From the NCBI RefSeq assembly GCF_002368195.1, contig NZ_AP018178.1, forward strand, positions 1,744,238 through 1,808,237: a stretch of DNA of 64,000 nt, written 5' to 3'. The number at the start of each line of letters is the position of its first letter. Position 1 is the stretch's first letter. Below are positions 1 through 8,342 of this stretch, piece by piece. Below the pieces are notes generated by a model. That model did no database searches. It was not told the origin of the DNA and saw only the letters and a list, made by a program, of their open reading frames with translations. The translations under genes and the position numbers were made by a program. The stretch comes from Calothrix sp. NIES-2100 (lineage in GTDB: Bacteria > Cyanobacteriota > Cyanobacteriia > Cyanobacteriales > Nostocaceae).

Positions 1-402
1 TCCTGTGGTTTGAGTAAAGCAGCTTTAGCAAATCCAGAATTTACCCAATTGTTTTATGCCTTAGTCAAACTTGCACCTTACTGCGGTACAGGACACAAAA
101 CCACTTTTGGACTAGGACAAACGCGCTTGGAATGGGTGGAACCAGAACCACATACACCCACCCAGTTACTCACAAATTTGCTGGGAGAACGGATTGCGGA
201 ATTAACAGCGATATTTACAGCCCAACGCAAACGCACCGGAGGCGATCGCACTGATAAAATAGCCTCAACATGGGCAACAATTCTCGCCCGCCGGGAAATG
301 GGCGAATCATTACAAGTAATAGCCCAGGATTTAGAAATGCCCTATACCACCGTGAAAACCTACGTCAAATTAGCCCGTCGGGCGTTGAAGCAGGAAGAGT
401 GA
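1..402 (+). CDS. cas6: Cas6-family CRISPR RNA endoribonuclease, C-terminal part with HTH tail (5' truncated by window edge)
   Basis: The frame is open from base 1, so the gene begins outside the window. Cas6 cleaves pre-crRNA at the repeat stem. The segment GHKTTFGLGQTRLEW (about 30 residues in) is the glycine-rich C-terminal signature of cyanobacterial Cas6/RAMP proteins. It is followed by a roughly 80-residue tail (ERIAELTAIFTAQRKRTGGDR ... MPYTTVKTYVKLARRALKQ) that looks like a sigma-70 region 4/resolvase-type helix-turn-helix. No CRISPR repeat or other cas gene follows; glgA is next. The assignment rests on motif memory of the family; the N-terminal catalytic part cannot be seen. Confidence 0.7.
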   Translation, partial: SCGLSKAALANPEFTQLFYALVKLAPYCGTGHKTTFGLGQTRLEWVEPEPHTPTQLLTNLLGERIAELTAIFTAQRKRTGGDRTDKIASTWATILARREMGESLQVIAQDLEMPYTTVKTYVKLARRALKQEE

Positions 403-516
403 GGGGGAAGGGGGAAGGGGGAAGGGGGAAGGGGGAAAGGGGGACAAGGAAGCAGAGGAAGCAGAGGAGAAATAACCAATGCCCAATGCCCAATGCCCAA
501 TGCCCAATGCCCAATC
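402..516. repeat. Short tandem repeat tracts (GGGGAAG and CCCAATG heptamers)
   Basis: Right after the Cas6 stop there are about four units of GGGGGAA followed by AGCAGAGGA duplications and four to five units of CCCAATG. Such heptanucleotide STRRs are typical of intergenic DNA in Nostocales. ORFs predicted across this tract are artefacts of the repeat. Confidence 0.85.
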
Positions 517-589
517 CTAATAGATTTGATTATCGTTAGAGACGAGTTTAACTTATTTTTCTTATCATTCATGCACTCCGGTGTCAATG

Positions 590-608
590 AGTACATTTTT
601 CATGTACT
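590..608. promoter_or_regulatory. Inverted repeat upstream of glgA
   Basis: AGTACAT (590-596) and ATGTACT (602-608) form a perfect 7-bp inverted repeat around a 5-nt centre, about 50 bases upstream of the glgA start. The geometry fits neither NtcA (GTA-N8-TAC) nor the cyanobacterial LexA box, so the binding protein is unknown. It could be an operator or a chance hairpin. Confidence 0.3.
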
Positions 609-654
609 GATAATAATATAGTTAAAATAAAGTTTTGTGAAGCGAGGACTAGGA

Positions 655-2133
655 ATGTACATTGTACAGATTGCCTCGGAGTGCGCTCCTGTAATTAAAG
701 CAGGCGGTTTAGGGGATGTTGTCTACGGACTGAGTCGGGAATTAGAGATTCGCGGGCATTGTGTCGAGCTAATCCTGCCCAAATATGATTGTATGCGCTA
801 CGACCATATTTGGGGACTACACGAAGCCTATCGCAATTTATCTGTACCCTGGTATGGTGGAGCAATTAATTGTTCTGTTGAATGCGGTTGGGTACATGGA
901 AGGGTGTGTTTCTTCATTGAACCCCATTCTCAAGATAATTTCTTTAATCGCGGTTGCTATTACGGCTGCGATGACGACAATATGCGCTTTGCCTTCTTTA
1001 GCAAAGCTGCTTTAGAATTTTTACTGCAAAGCAACAAGCGACCTGATGTAATTCATTGTCATGACTGGCAAACAGGCTTAGTTCCAGTTATGCTCCATGA
1101 AATGTACAAGTATTATGGCATGGAGTATCAACGAGTTTGCTACACCATCCACAACTTTAAGCATCAAGGAATGGGCGGTATCGAAACTCTCCAAGCTACA
1201 GGTTTAAATCGCCCAGAATATTACTTCCAATACGATAAGTTGCGTGATAACTTCAACCCCTTTGCTTTGAACTTTATGAAAGCGGGGATTGTTTACGCCA
1301 ATGCTTTCACCACAGTTTCACCAAACCACGCTTGGGAAGCGCGTACTAGTGAAGTTGGTTGTGGTTTAGGTCATACTTTGCATTTGCATCAAGATAAATT
1401 CCGTGGGATACTCAACGGGATTGATTACGATTTTTGGAATCCAGAAGTTGACCGCTACATTCCTTCTAACTATACGCAAGACAATTTTGAACAAAAATTT
1501 GATAACAAAAAAGCTTTGCGAGAGCGGCTCATGCTCCGCCAAGATGATAAACCAATTGTTGCTTACATTGGTCGGTTAGATAATCAAAAAGGCGTGCATC
1601 TTGTGCATCACGCTATTTATTACGCCCTGAATAAAGGAGCGCAATTTGTATTACTAGGTTCCGCAACTGAACCAGCAATCAATGCGAAATTCCAGCATGA
1701 AAAACAATTTTTAAATAATAACCCAGATGTCCATTTAGAACTGGGCTTTAACGAAGAATTATCCCACCTGATTTATGCCGGGGCAGATATGATTGTTGTC
1801 CCCAGCAATTATGAACCCTGTGGGTTAACTCAAATGATTGGCTTGAAATACGGCACTGTACCGATTGTGCGCGGTGTTGGTGGTTTGGTAAATACAGTAT
1901 TTGACCGCAACTACGACCAGAATTTACCACCAGAAAAACGCAATGGATATGTGTTTTATGAGAGTGATAATCAGGCGCTTGAATCCGCAATGGGACGGGC
2001 AATTGATTTGTGGAATTACTCTCCTGAAGAGTTCCGCGAATTAGCTATTCAAGGTATGGAGTATGACTACTCATGGAATGTTCCTGGTGGGGAATATGTA
2101 GAGATTTACGATTGGATCAAACACAAATGGTAG
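655..2133 (+). CDS. glgA: Glycogen synthase (ADP-glucose type)
   Basis: Transfers glucose from ADP-glucose to the non-reducing end of alpha-1,4-glucan in glycogen storage; GT5 family, GT-B fold. The N-terminus MYIVQIASECAPVIKAGGLG contains the KxGGLGD-type ADP-glucose site, and the C-terminal half has the GRLDNQKG and VPSNYEPCGLTQMIGLKYG donor-site motifs. The 492-aa length is normal. I chose ATG 655 rather than the in-frame GTG at 637 because GAGG lies 8 bases upstream and family members start with MYIVQ. It stands alone, followed by a terminator; downstream lay the 3' end of the convergent amidohydrolase gene before the element inserted. Confidence 0.95.
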   Translation: MYIVQIASECAPVIKAGGLGDVVYGLSRELEIRGHCVELILPKYDCMRYDHIWGLHEAYRNLSVPWYGGAINCSVECGWVHGRVCFFIEPHSQDNFFNRGCYYGCDDDNMRFAFFSKAALEFLLQSNKRPDVIHCHDWQTGLVPVMLHEMYKYYGMEYQRVCYTIHNFKHQGMGGIETLQATGLNRPEYYFQYDKLRDNFNPFALNFMKAGIVYANAFTTVSPNHAWEARTSEVGCGLGHTLHLHQDKFRGILNGIDYDFWNPEVDRYIPSNYTQDNFEQKFDNKKALRERLMLRQDDKPIVAYIGRLDNQKGVHLVHHAIYYALNKGAQFVLLGSATEPAINAKFQHEKQFLNNNPDVHLELGFNEELSHLIYAGADMIVVPSNYEPCGLTQMIGLKYGTVPIVRGVGGLVNTVFDRNYDQNLPPEKRNGYVFYESDNQALESAMGRAIDLWNYSPEEFRELAIQGMEYDYSWNVPGGEYVEIYDWIKHKW

Positions 2134-2232
2134 TTTCAGTTCGCTTTAATCTGGCTGCATGAAACACAGATAATAATGTGTAGCCAGCAGAGTAGTTGAG
2201 ACTCTACCTTTAGCTCAAAATTTTCTCTCTCA

Positions 2233-2256
2233 GGAGGCGGCTTGTCCGCCTTTTTC
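2233..2256 (+). terminator. Rho-independent terminator after glgA
   Basis: GGCGG (2236-2240), a short CTTGT loop, CCGCC (2246-2250), then TTTTT. It lies 100 bases after the glgA stop, on the same strand. Confidence 0.7.
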
Positions 2257-2420
2257 TGTCTCGACTACGAGATAATACGGTGAGATAAATATGATAAATC
2301 AGCATATACAGGATGCGATCGCTCAACTGCAAGAATTTGCACAAGGCAAAAGTTGCTTCAACTGAGGTAATCAAGTTGAAGCAAAACATCAACTCCTGAT
2401 TTTATCAGGTTTGCGGAGTC

Positions 2421-2437
2421 TGCCAGTATTTATACGC
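2421..2437 (+). other. attL core of the integrative element
   Basis: TGCCAGTATTTATACGC; differs at one position from 19421-19437. To its left (2394-2420) is the displaced 3' end of the amidohydrolase gene on the minus strand. To its right the sequence no longer resembles that gene. Confidence 0.65.
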
Positions 2438-2500
2438 TGTTGTGGCGATAAACTTGTCAATTGTTTGTGTAGCTTGGTTTTTGGCTGGATCAAATGGTAG

Positions 2501-2530
2501 CATCCTGAAAACGCTACTAAGTTGCTACTA
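2501..2530 (+). repeat. Left subterminal direct repeat of the element
   Basis: CATCCTG-AAA-ACGCTACTAAGTTGCTACTA matches 19346-19374 in the same orientation with few differences. It lies 63 bp inside attL and may be an arm-type integrase site. Confidence 0.55.
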
Positions 2531-2573
2531 AAATTAGGGCTTTTTTGTGGGTTAGATAAACTGGTTAAAAGAA

Positions 2574-2608
2574 AAAAGCGATTGCCTCCAAGAATGGCGA
2601 TCGCTTTT
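2574..2608 (+). terminator. Hairpin terminator at the element's left end
   Basis: AAAAGCGATTGCC (2574-2586) pairs with GGCGATCGCTTTT (2596-2608) with one mismatch, followed by a T-rich stretch. It would insulate the element from host transcription in either direction. It contains one HIP1 octamer. Confidence 0.5.
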
Positions 2609-2719
2609 ATTTGGTGTAATTTATGTGAGGGTAAGCCATACCCTAGAATCAATTGTGACTTCCCATTTTACGTAGGGTCAATGAACTTCATCAAATCCTT
2701 AACAAGGTATGGCTTTCAA

Positions 2720-3004
2720 ATGAATTTTTACGATTGGCTCAATTTAGTTGAGGCGACGATTCAATACATCGAGCGGGAAGCTCAGATAAAAAAGACCCTT
2801 GAAGACAGGCTAAGCGACAAGGATCTTCAGTTGCAGCAGAAGGAGGAGCGGATCATTTTCCTTCAAAACCAACTTACCACTGCTAGCACTGCTCTATTTG
2901 CGGATTCTTTGCAGTTGAGTGAACTACAAGACAACTTTGATCGGTTATCGGAACTTGTTAAGCCCCCAAATGTTAAGCCCCCAAACGAAAATGACGCGAG
3001 TTGA
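2720..3004 (+). CDS. Small coiled-coil protein of the element, unknown function
   Basis: Not recognised. From ATG 2720 it gives 94 aa: MNFYDWLNLVEATIQYIERE, then a heptad-rich segment (KKTLEDRLSDKDLQLQQKEE) predicted as a coiled coil, and a duplicated KPPN motif near the end. An alternative in-frame start at 2681 adds 13 residues; the frame open from 2522 runs through non-coding terminator sequence and is unlikely. A 10-bp inverted repeat (AAGCCATACC 2633-2642 / GGTATGGCTT 2706-2715) lies just before ATG 2720 and may control it. First gene inside the left boundary, on the strand opposite to the structural operon. Confidence 0.5.
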   Translation: MNFYDWLNLVEATIQYIEREAQIKKTLEDRLSDKDLQLQQKEERIIFLQNQLTTASTALFADSLQLSELQDNFDRLSELVKPPNVKPPNENDAS

Positions 3005-3063
3005 TATGGTGGTCAATCGCGTCAAATTTAATTTCAGGGTGCATCTATCGGTTACATCATATT

Positions 3064-3291
3064 TTAAGTTCTTAGAGATTCCAACCGATCTAGTGTTTGT
3101 TCAATATATTTTTGTGAAGTCAGCATCTCTCTCTGAAATGCTAAAAACTGCGCTTCGAGCATAGATATTCTTTTTTCAATTAAATCGCTTCTAGTATCAA
3201 AATCGCGGTATAGGCGATTATGCAAATTAGCTATTACCCAAATTCCCCCGACAAGGGGAATTAAACTGATTATCGTATCTATGAATTTCAT
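3064..3291 (-). CDS. Small membrane protein with coiled-coil tail, unknown function
   Basis: 75 aa. Residues about 5-22 (IDTIISLIPLVGGIWVIANL) form one hydrophobic segment; the rest is an amphipathic helix with heptad character (LIEKRISMLEAQFLAFQREM). The layout recalls holin-like or spanin-like accessory proteins and other DUF1640-like tethers, but no family is recognised. The gene sits between the coiled-coil gene on the other strand and the terminator of the structural operon, so it appears separately transcribed. Confidence 0.55.
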   Translation of the reverse strand: MKFIDTIISLIPLVGGIWVIANLHNRLYRDFDTRSDLIEKRISMLEAQFLAFQREMLTSQKYIEQTLDRLESLRT

Positions 3292-3319
3292 AGTATAATT
3301 CCTTTGATAACATTTATTT

Positions 3320-3355
3320 AATGAGCCATTATCAGGTGTATTTTATTGGCTCATT
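3320..3355. repeat. Inverted repeat between two element genes
   Basis: AATGAGCCA (3320-3328) and TGGCTCATT (3347-3355) with an 18-nt loop, 29 bp upstream of the 75-aa membrane protein start on the minus strand. It could be a terminator for the plus strand (T-rich downstream) or a 5' leader hairpin. Confidence 0.4.
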
Positions 3356-3402
3356 ATTCTTTATATTTATTTTATATTTTCTAACGGGTGATTGGGAATG
3401 AG

Positions 3403-3434
3403 GAAAACACTTGATTAATGCAATCAAGTGTTTT
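3403..3434 (-). terminator. Terminator of the leftward structural operon (bidirectional hairpin)
   Basis: AAAACACTTGATT-AATGC-AATCAAGTGTTTT is a perfect 13-bp inverted repeat ending in runs of A and T, located just after the stop of the last gene (3452) of the leftward operon. Confidence 0.75.
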
Positions 3435-3451
3435 TCTCTTTATTGATTTAT

Positions 3452-3937
3452 TTATCTTGAAAGTAATTGGTCAAGCTTAAAATTGATATTTGCAAATTCC
3501 TGGGTCGAGAGAATTTCTTCTGATGTATCGTCTACTCCGATGTATTGCCATACTGTAACTTTGGCTCTAGGAAACCATCGAGGTACTTTAATACTAGTAG
3601 CGTATAACGTTGAAATCTTGTCAAAAAGAATTAGATTAATTCTGTCTAAAAATAGTACTTTCCCTTTAACTAAAGTTGCATCCTGACTACCACCGACGAC
3701 TAAACCAGTACTAATTTTTTGGTTAATATATCCTGCAAAGTTCCAAATTGAGCCTTCCGGAATATCTGTTTCTATATTGACCGCAAGAATAAATTTATCA
3801 AGGCTAAAAGGGATAACTATTTCAGAAATGGGGTTAAGTAAATAGCGCCCATTTTGTAAAGGAACTTGTATAGCAGCGATGTCTGTATAATATAAGTCTT
3901 CCCAGTTATCTTTGTTGTTTAATTCTACTACTCTCAT
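3452..3937 (-). CDS. Unknown protein, last gene of the leftward operon
   Basis: 161 aa, not recognised. The composition is that of a soluble, beta-rich protein (ISEIVIPFSLDKFILAVNIE, KVLFLDRINLILFDKIS) with no signal peptide or membrane segment. It follows the 87-aa gene with a 13-bp gap and is closed by a strong hairpin, so it belongs to the long operon that begins near 9112. By position it may be a minor structural or attachment component of a virus-like particle, but nothing in the sequence shows this directly. Confidence 0.65.
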   Translation of the reverse strand: MRVVELNNKDNWEDLYYTDIAAIQVPLQNGRYLLNPISEIVIPFSLDKFILAVNIETDIPEGSIWNFAGYINQKISTGLVVGGSQDATLVKGKVLFLDRINLILFDKISTLYATSIKVPRWFPRAKVTVWQYIGVDDTSEEILSTQEFANINFKLDQLLSR

Positions 3938-3950
3938 ACTCTCACTTTTT

Positions 3951-4214
3951 CTAGCTGCGAGAGATTACAAAATCAACATGATCTGCGAACTCGTCTAACA
4001 TCTCAAATGGGTTTGGGATGCCGTAATACTCAAGTTTATCAAGATAGTCAATAATATCTATCTTCCCTGCTAGCCAGTCTCTAGCGGCTTGGTTGATGGC
4101 AAGCATAGCCTGAAATTCAGATTCAGTTGCTGTACCATCAACAGAGACGGATAGCAAATCAATCGCATCATTTGGAGTCCAAATAATTCCCGTTCTTGCT
4201 GCTATCTCGCTCAT
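3951..4214 (-). CDS. Unknown small acidic protein
   Basis: 87 aa, acidic and mostly helical (ESEFQAMLAINQAARDWLAGKIDIIDYLDKLEYYGIPNPFEMLDEFADHV). Its ATG overlaps the stop of the upstream gene (TAATG), so the two are probably translationally coupled. Small acidic helical proteins at this position are common among phage assembly genes, but this is only an analogy. No family recognised. Confidence 0.65.
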   Translation of the reverse strand: MSEIAARTGIIWTPNDAIDLLSVSVDGTATESEFQAMLAINQAARDWLAGKIDIIDYLDKLEYYGIPNPFEMLDEFADHVDFVISRS

Positions 4215-4795
4215 TAACCCTCTGGAGTAAATTTATAAGTATTCTTACCGTTGTTGCCATTCACAAAAGTGGTAAAGCCAGATGAACCCTTGATATCCGC
4301 TACGGCTGCATCATACTCTTGCCCCCCAGTATTTTGACCAAATGCAGCAGTAACTGAATCTACATCAGGCTTGAGATATTTTGCTCCAGTTATACGACTA
4401 GGTTTTTTTTCCGTACCAGGCACAATTGCCTTTAGTGTTAGCTTTGCAAATTTGTATTTTTTAGCATCGATCAACAATGGATTTGTCAGAGCGCCAAATT
4501 CTGTTTCAGTTGTGGTATAGCTAGCAAGAAGCGTTCGGAGAACATTAGCGACCCCAGCACCTTGCCCGGTTTGACCATCAGCAATTAACCGCGCCGGTAA
4601 GTAAACTTTTGTAGTTCCGGCCGTGCCAAAGGGAGAAATATATCCAGCTTCTCGTGCTATCTTTGCTCGCTTAGTTTCATCGGTAATTTCCGCATATTTA
4701 GTCTGTCTTTCTGCTGGTGTGGATTCTAGCCATAAAATGTATTTATCATATCTAGCCTTTTGTAGCGGATAGCGTTGTAAGTCCCTAAATCCCAT
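4214..4795 (-). CDS. Unknown protein, structural-operon member
   Basis: 193 aa. A charged helical N-terminus (LQKARYDKYILWLESTPAERQTKYAEITDETKRAKIAR, residues about 11-48) precedes a Gly/Thr/Ala-rich C-terminal half with PFGTAGTTKVYLPARLI and GNNGKNTYKFTPEG. The style is that of a self-assembling virion or sheath protein, but no known family is recognised. The gene follows a 131-bp gap that contains a palindrome and a possible promoter, so it may have its own transcript. Coupled to the next gene by a TAATG overlap. Confidence 0.65.
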   Translation of the reverse strand: MGFRDLQRYPLQKARYDKYILWLESTPAERQTKYAEITDETKRAKIAREAGYISPFGTAGTTKVYLPARLIADGQTGQGAGVANVLRTLLASYTTTETEFGALTNPLLIDAKKYKFAKLTLKAIVPGTEKKPSRITGAKYLKPDVDSVTAAFGQNTGGQEYDAAVADIKGSSGFTTFVNGNNGKNTYKFTPEG

Positions 4796-4866
4796 AAAGG
4801 TTAATCACTTTGTTCAAAATTTATACATAATCTTACCCTCAAAAATGCTTAAGATTTTTTATAGAG

Positions 4867-4878
4867 ACCTCTAGAGGT
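4867..4878. promoter_or_regulatory. Perfect palindrome in the 131-bp gap before the 193-aa gene
   Basis: ACCTCTAGAGGT is a perfect 12-bp palindrome about 72 bp upstream of the minus-strand start at 4795. A plausible -10 (TATAAA or TATGTA on the minus strand near 4820-4830) follows it. Candidate operator/promoter for the last three genes of the operon. Confidence 0.35.
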
Positions 4879-4926
4879 TTTTAGCTCCATAATTTTTAGG
4901 TTTAAGTAAGTAATAACCGCAAATAA

Positions 4927-5772
4927 TTAAGGATATTTAACCAAACCTATATTTCGCATAGTTGTATCTAGTAAAAACACTGGGGGGACAAGAGCGCCCA
5001 AAGAAATATACGCACTTCTAAAACGGAGTACTGCAACTGGTCTAAATCTGCGTTTTTGTACTTGCTTGCCAAGAATAGTTATTTTACCTGCTGTTGCGGT
5101 TGTTGTACTAGGCTTTTCTGGATCATTGATTAAAACCTTATCAGAACGGAATGGTACGTCAATAACATTACAAATTTTCTCGTAAATTTCTACACCATCT
5201 GACTTAGCATTAACTAATATGTAATTGCCCTTTGCAAATCCATTTTCTGGATCGGTATAACTAGCAGCTTTATTACCACAAGTATAGGTTATACCCCTGC
5301 CCCCAGACAGAAAAGTCGTTTTAATTTCATTAGCTATTTCTGTCATATCTGCTTTAGTAATTGCTGGCTTACTATGCCCACTAGTGCAGGCGAATTTCAT
5401 TAATCTTACAGTTTTTTCATGTTGCACTGGAGATTCTTCAGTAGGCGTTGCTGAGGCATCCTGAGAGAACACAAAAAATAATTGAGGGTGACCTGCTAGT
5501 GGAGGAGCGTTACTAAATGTACTACCATACATAACCGCTAGATTTTTTCGCCCATATCCAATTACATTAAAGAATAAGTTATGACGCATATTCATTATTG
5601 CGTCATTGTCATCATCAGTAATTCTGCAAGCTAATTTTAAAGATGACCTAGTGGATGATAAGTCACCAGTCCCCTGTACGTCATTAAAATATCTATCTAC
5701 TCGTCTATTAAATTCAGTTTTATAAGTTTGCTGTAAATGCTCGAACGGGTTAAAGTCGTCAGGTAAAGTCAC
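4927..5772 (-). CDS. Unknown 281-aa protein, possible virion or surface component
   Basis: 281 aa, not recognised. It has mixed alpha/beta composition, three cysteines in LACRI, FACTSG and YTCGN contexts plus one in ICNVID, and a hydrophobic C-terminus (SAYISLGALVPPVFLLDTTM) but no signal peptide. A Thr/Ala-rich linker lies near residue 228. It is separated by only 2 bp from the 854-aa gene, so the two are co-transcribed. The size is in the range of small tailless-phage capsid proteins, but I see no diagnostic motif. Structure prediction would be the decisive test. Confidence 0.65.
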   Translation of the reverse strand: MTLPDDFNPFEHLQQTYKTEFNRRVDRYFNDVQGTGDLSSTRSSLKLACRITDDDNDAIMNMRHNLFFNVIGYGRKNLAVMYGSTFSNAPPLAGHPQLFFVFSQDASATPTEESPVQHEKTVRLMKFACTSGHSKPAITKADMTEIANEIKTTFLSGGRGITYTCGNKAASYTDPENGFAKGNYILVNAKSDGVEIYEKICNVIDVPFRSDKVLINDPEKPSTTTATAGKITILGKQVQKRRFRPVAVLRFRSAYISLGALVPPVFLLDTTMRNIGLVKYP

Positions 5773-5774
5773 AA

Positions 5775-8339
5775 TTAATCTTCTCCGTCAAACAAGTCTG
5801 AAAAATCAAAAGAAACTGGCTGTGAATTAGTTTTACCAGTCGCCTCTACTGCTTTTAATACATCAGGTTCAGGTGTAGCCGGTGCTTTATTTCCTGCCTT
5901 GTCATCCTCTTTAATCGCTTTAATAAATTCGGTAGAGGAGTCAGTTAAAGCAGTGGTGGCCGTAACCACATCAACGGGTATTTGTGTCACCATTTGGATG
6001 GTATTTGCACCTTCTTGCAGATTTTGTAAAAATCCAGTTACCCGATTAAATTTAGGCTGAGGATTCATCCAACCATATGCACTTTCTAAAATCACACCAC
6101 CTTTTTTAAGAGCGTTACCAATTTTGCCAGTATAAGAAGCGATTACCTCTGATGCTTGCAATATTATTTGTGACAGATTTAAAAAACTATTCAAAATATT
6201 GGTAGTAGCCTGATAAATTCTATTAGCTTTAGCCCATCCCTCGGATAGCGTTGTGTAATTGTTTTCACCAATCATCCCCTTAATTGCATTTTCAATAGTA
6301 TTACCAATAATCTCATCTACATTAAGCGGGTTATTATCTTTGTCTTTTGGAAGTATCAAAGACAGTACATTATTGATTGCACCTATCAAAGTTTGGGCAA
6401 TATCATTTGATAGCATTGCAGCATTATGAACCGTAGCCGCGAAAGTGAGAATATTTAGAATTCGGTCGAGGTGGGCCCATTCATAAAATTTACCTAAGCT
6501 ACCAGAAATACCCCCAATAACCTCAGCCCCTAGCTTTGTGTTGATGGTATTTAATAAACCTAGTTGAGCAGCATTCGCGCCAGCGTTAGCGACATCCAAA
6601 CCATTGATTTTATCGTTGAAATTCTGGTTAATACTATTAGTTGCATCATCAATTTTTCTACCACTACACCCCCCGTTCATGCTTCTACACATTGCCGTCC
6701 CTGTAGCATTTTCAATCTGAGGAAGTGTAGGGATACTTGGCTTGATTGCACTAGCTGTTAATGCAGGGATGAAAGGTAATTTACTCAAGATTTCATCCGT
6801 CTTTTTAAGTCCTTCTTGGTTCACTTTGTCGGCTTCTCCTAATTTGCGTTTAATCTCCTCAAATTCTTGCCTTGTAACCTGTTTGGTATTAATTCCTCCA
6901 GTCTGTTGAATCTGCTCCTTGATTTGACCGATTTCTCTATCTGTATTTCCTTGTCTCTGTTTAAGCCTATCAATCTCTACTGGTGTAGCGTTGATAATTT
7001 CAGGTGATGTTACTACCCCATCCTTGATCGTGCTGATTTGTTGCTTGAGTTGCCCTATCTGTTGCCCTATCTCGGCTTTAAAAGTGCCAATGGGAATTGT
7101 AATCGCATTCTGAATTTCTGGGCTAGTTACTACCCCATTTTTAATTTGGCTAATTCTATTTAGAGCGTTATCAGCCTTGTTATCAGCATTATTTGCAGTG
7201 TTATCAATGCTGCCAACTTGCCCTCGTAGAGTTGATAACCCTTGCGCAGTGTTAGCGGCTGTACTTAATGCGATTCCCCCTAACTGTAAAGCTGCTTGCG
7301 CGGCTTGATTAGCTTGCTGAATTTCGCTATCCTGCCTACTATTTTGTTGCTCAACAGTTCCCACCCGCCCACGTAATCTAATAATATCAATCTGGGCGGC
7401 TTGTGCTTTGACATCAGCGACAGTGGCGATATCTTCAGCATTTTTGGCTCTAGCATTGGCATTATCTGCAATGGTTCTAACGCCAGAAATCTCACCCAGT
7501 GCATTTGAAAGCTTGGTATTAAGAATAGGAATAGTAGATTCAACCGTAGCGACTCTTCTATTAATTTCCCCGATTTCATAATCTATTCGCAGTTGACCAT
7601 TTTCTAAAGCATTTATTTCACCACGAGCATCTTCTAGTTGACTTTCAACTGTTTCTAATCGTTCAGTGTAATTATCAATTCTGGTGTTAGCTCTAGCAGC
7701 ATCTTTAATGCCTATATTTGCAATTTCTGCTGCTCTATCTGCAAAGTCTTTCGCTCTATTAGCTAGCCTTACACCTTCATTAGCAGTTGTTTGAGCATTC
7801 CTGGCAACACTTAGCGCTTCTTGGATTTGGACTGATTGCCTGAGAATAGATGCTGTATTTTCTTTAACTCCTTCATTAGCTTTTTCAGCCTTAGCATCTG
7901 CTCTTTCAATTGCGTATTTATTGAGTTGAATTAATCGATAAATTTTACTATCTTCTCTTTCTAATACATCGATTCGATGTGATAATGCATCAAAATTTGT
8001 GTTGCTAGCCAACAAGGCTAGTAATCCAGTCGCTACGCCTGCAAGTTGTACGAGTAAACTAACTACTGGTGCTAGTGGTGCTAGTTTACTAAGAAGTGCC
8101 TTAATTGGTGTAATTACGGTTGTAACTTCTTTAGCAATTATGAATCCTAGTATTGGGATTAAAACTATCTTTGCTTTGTCAACAGACTTGTTAATTAAAG
8201 CCTCTTCATCTACAGGTTTTAAACCAGCTATCTTAGAATAAATATCATTAATTTGTTGCTGAAGTTTATCACAGCAGTCACACTTACCAGCACAAGTAAG
8301 AGCTTGCTGAAGATTGTTAATTGTTAGAGAAGCACTCAT
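5775..8339 (-). CDS. 854-aa membrane-associated coiled-coil protein of unknown function
   Basis: Largest protein of the leftward operon. Order: a Cys cluster (CAGKCDCC, residues 16-23); two to three hydrophobic segments at about 55-112 (IVLIPILGFIIAKEV, LAPVVSLLVQLAGVATGLLALLA); a very long Ala/Asn/Gln-rich coiled coil at about 120-520 with repeats such as ANEGV and an internal duplication IKNGVVTSPEIQNAI / IKDGVVTSPEIINAT; a second Cys motif (CRSMNGGC); a largely helical C-terminal third; an acidic tail (FDFSDLFDGED). The architecture suggests a fibre, tape-measure-like or membrane-tethered assembly protein. No family is recognised. Start: ATG 8339, 3 bp after the stop of the preceding gene. 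Confidence 0.7.
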   Translation of the reverse strand: MSASLTINNLQQALTCAGKCDCCDKLQQQINDIYSKIAGLKPVDEEALINKSVDKAKIVLIPILGFIIAKEVTTVITPIKALLSKLAPLAPVVSLLVQLAGVATGLLALLASNTNFDALSHRIDVLEREDSKIYRLIQLNKYAIERADAKAEKANEGVKENTASILRQSVQIQEALSVARNAQTTANEGVRLANRAKDFADRAAEIANIGIKDAARANTRIDNYTERLETVESQLEDARGEINALENGQLRIDYEIGEINRRVATVESTIPILNTKLSNALGEISGVRTIADNANARAKNAEDIATVADVKAQAAQIDIIRLRGRVGTVEQQNSRQDSEIQQANQAAQAALQLGGIALSTAANTAQGLSTLRGQVGSIDNTANNADNKADNALNRISQIKNGVVTSPEIQNAITIPIGTFKAEIGQQIGQLKQQISTIKDGVVTSPEIINATPVEIDRLKQRQGNTDREIGQIKEQIQQTGGINTKQVTRQEFEEIKRKLGEADKVNQEGLKKTDEILSKLPFIPALTASAIKPSIPTLPQIENATGTAMCRSMNGGCSGRKIDDATNSINQNFNDKINGLDVANAGANAAQLGLLNTINTKLGAEVIGGISGSLGKFYEWAHLDRILNILTFAATVHNAAMLSNDIAQTLIGAINNVLSLILPKDKDNNPLNVDEIIGNTIENAIKGMIGENNYTTLSEGWAKANRIYQATTNILNSFLNLSQIILQASEVIASYTGKIGNALKKGGVILESAYGWMNPQPKFNRVTGFLQNLQEGANTIQMVTQIPVDVVTATTALTDSSTEFIKAIKEDDKAGNKAPATPEPDVLKAVEATGKTNSQPVSFDFSDLFDGED

Positions 8340-8342
8340 TTG

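Noticed and set aside
590..608. NtcA or LexA site before glgA
   Set aside because: Spacing is wrong for both consensus sites; kept only as an unassigned inverted repeat.
2291..2365. Short ORF MINQHIQDAIAQLQEFAQGK... left of the element
   Set aside because: Only about 24 codons, no support; possibly a gene remnant, not called.
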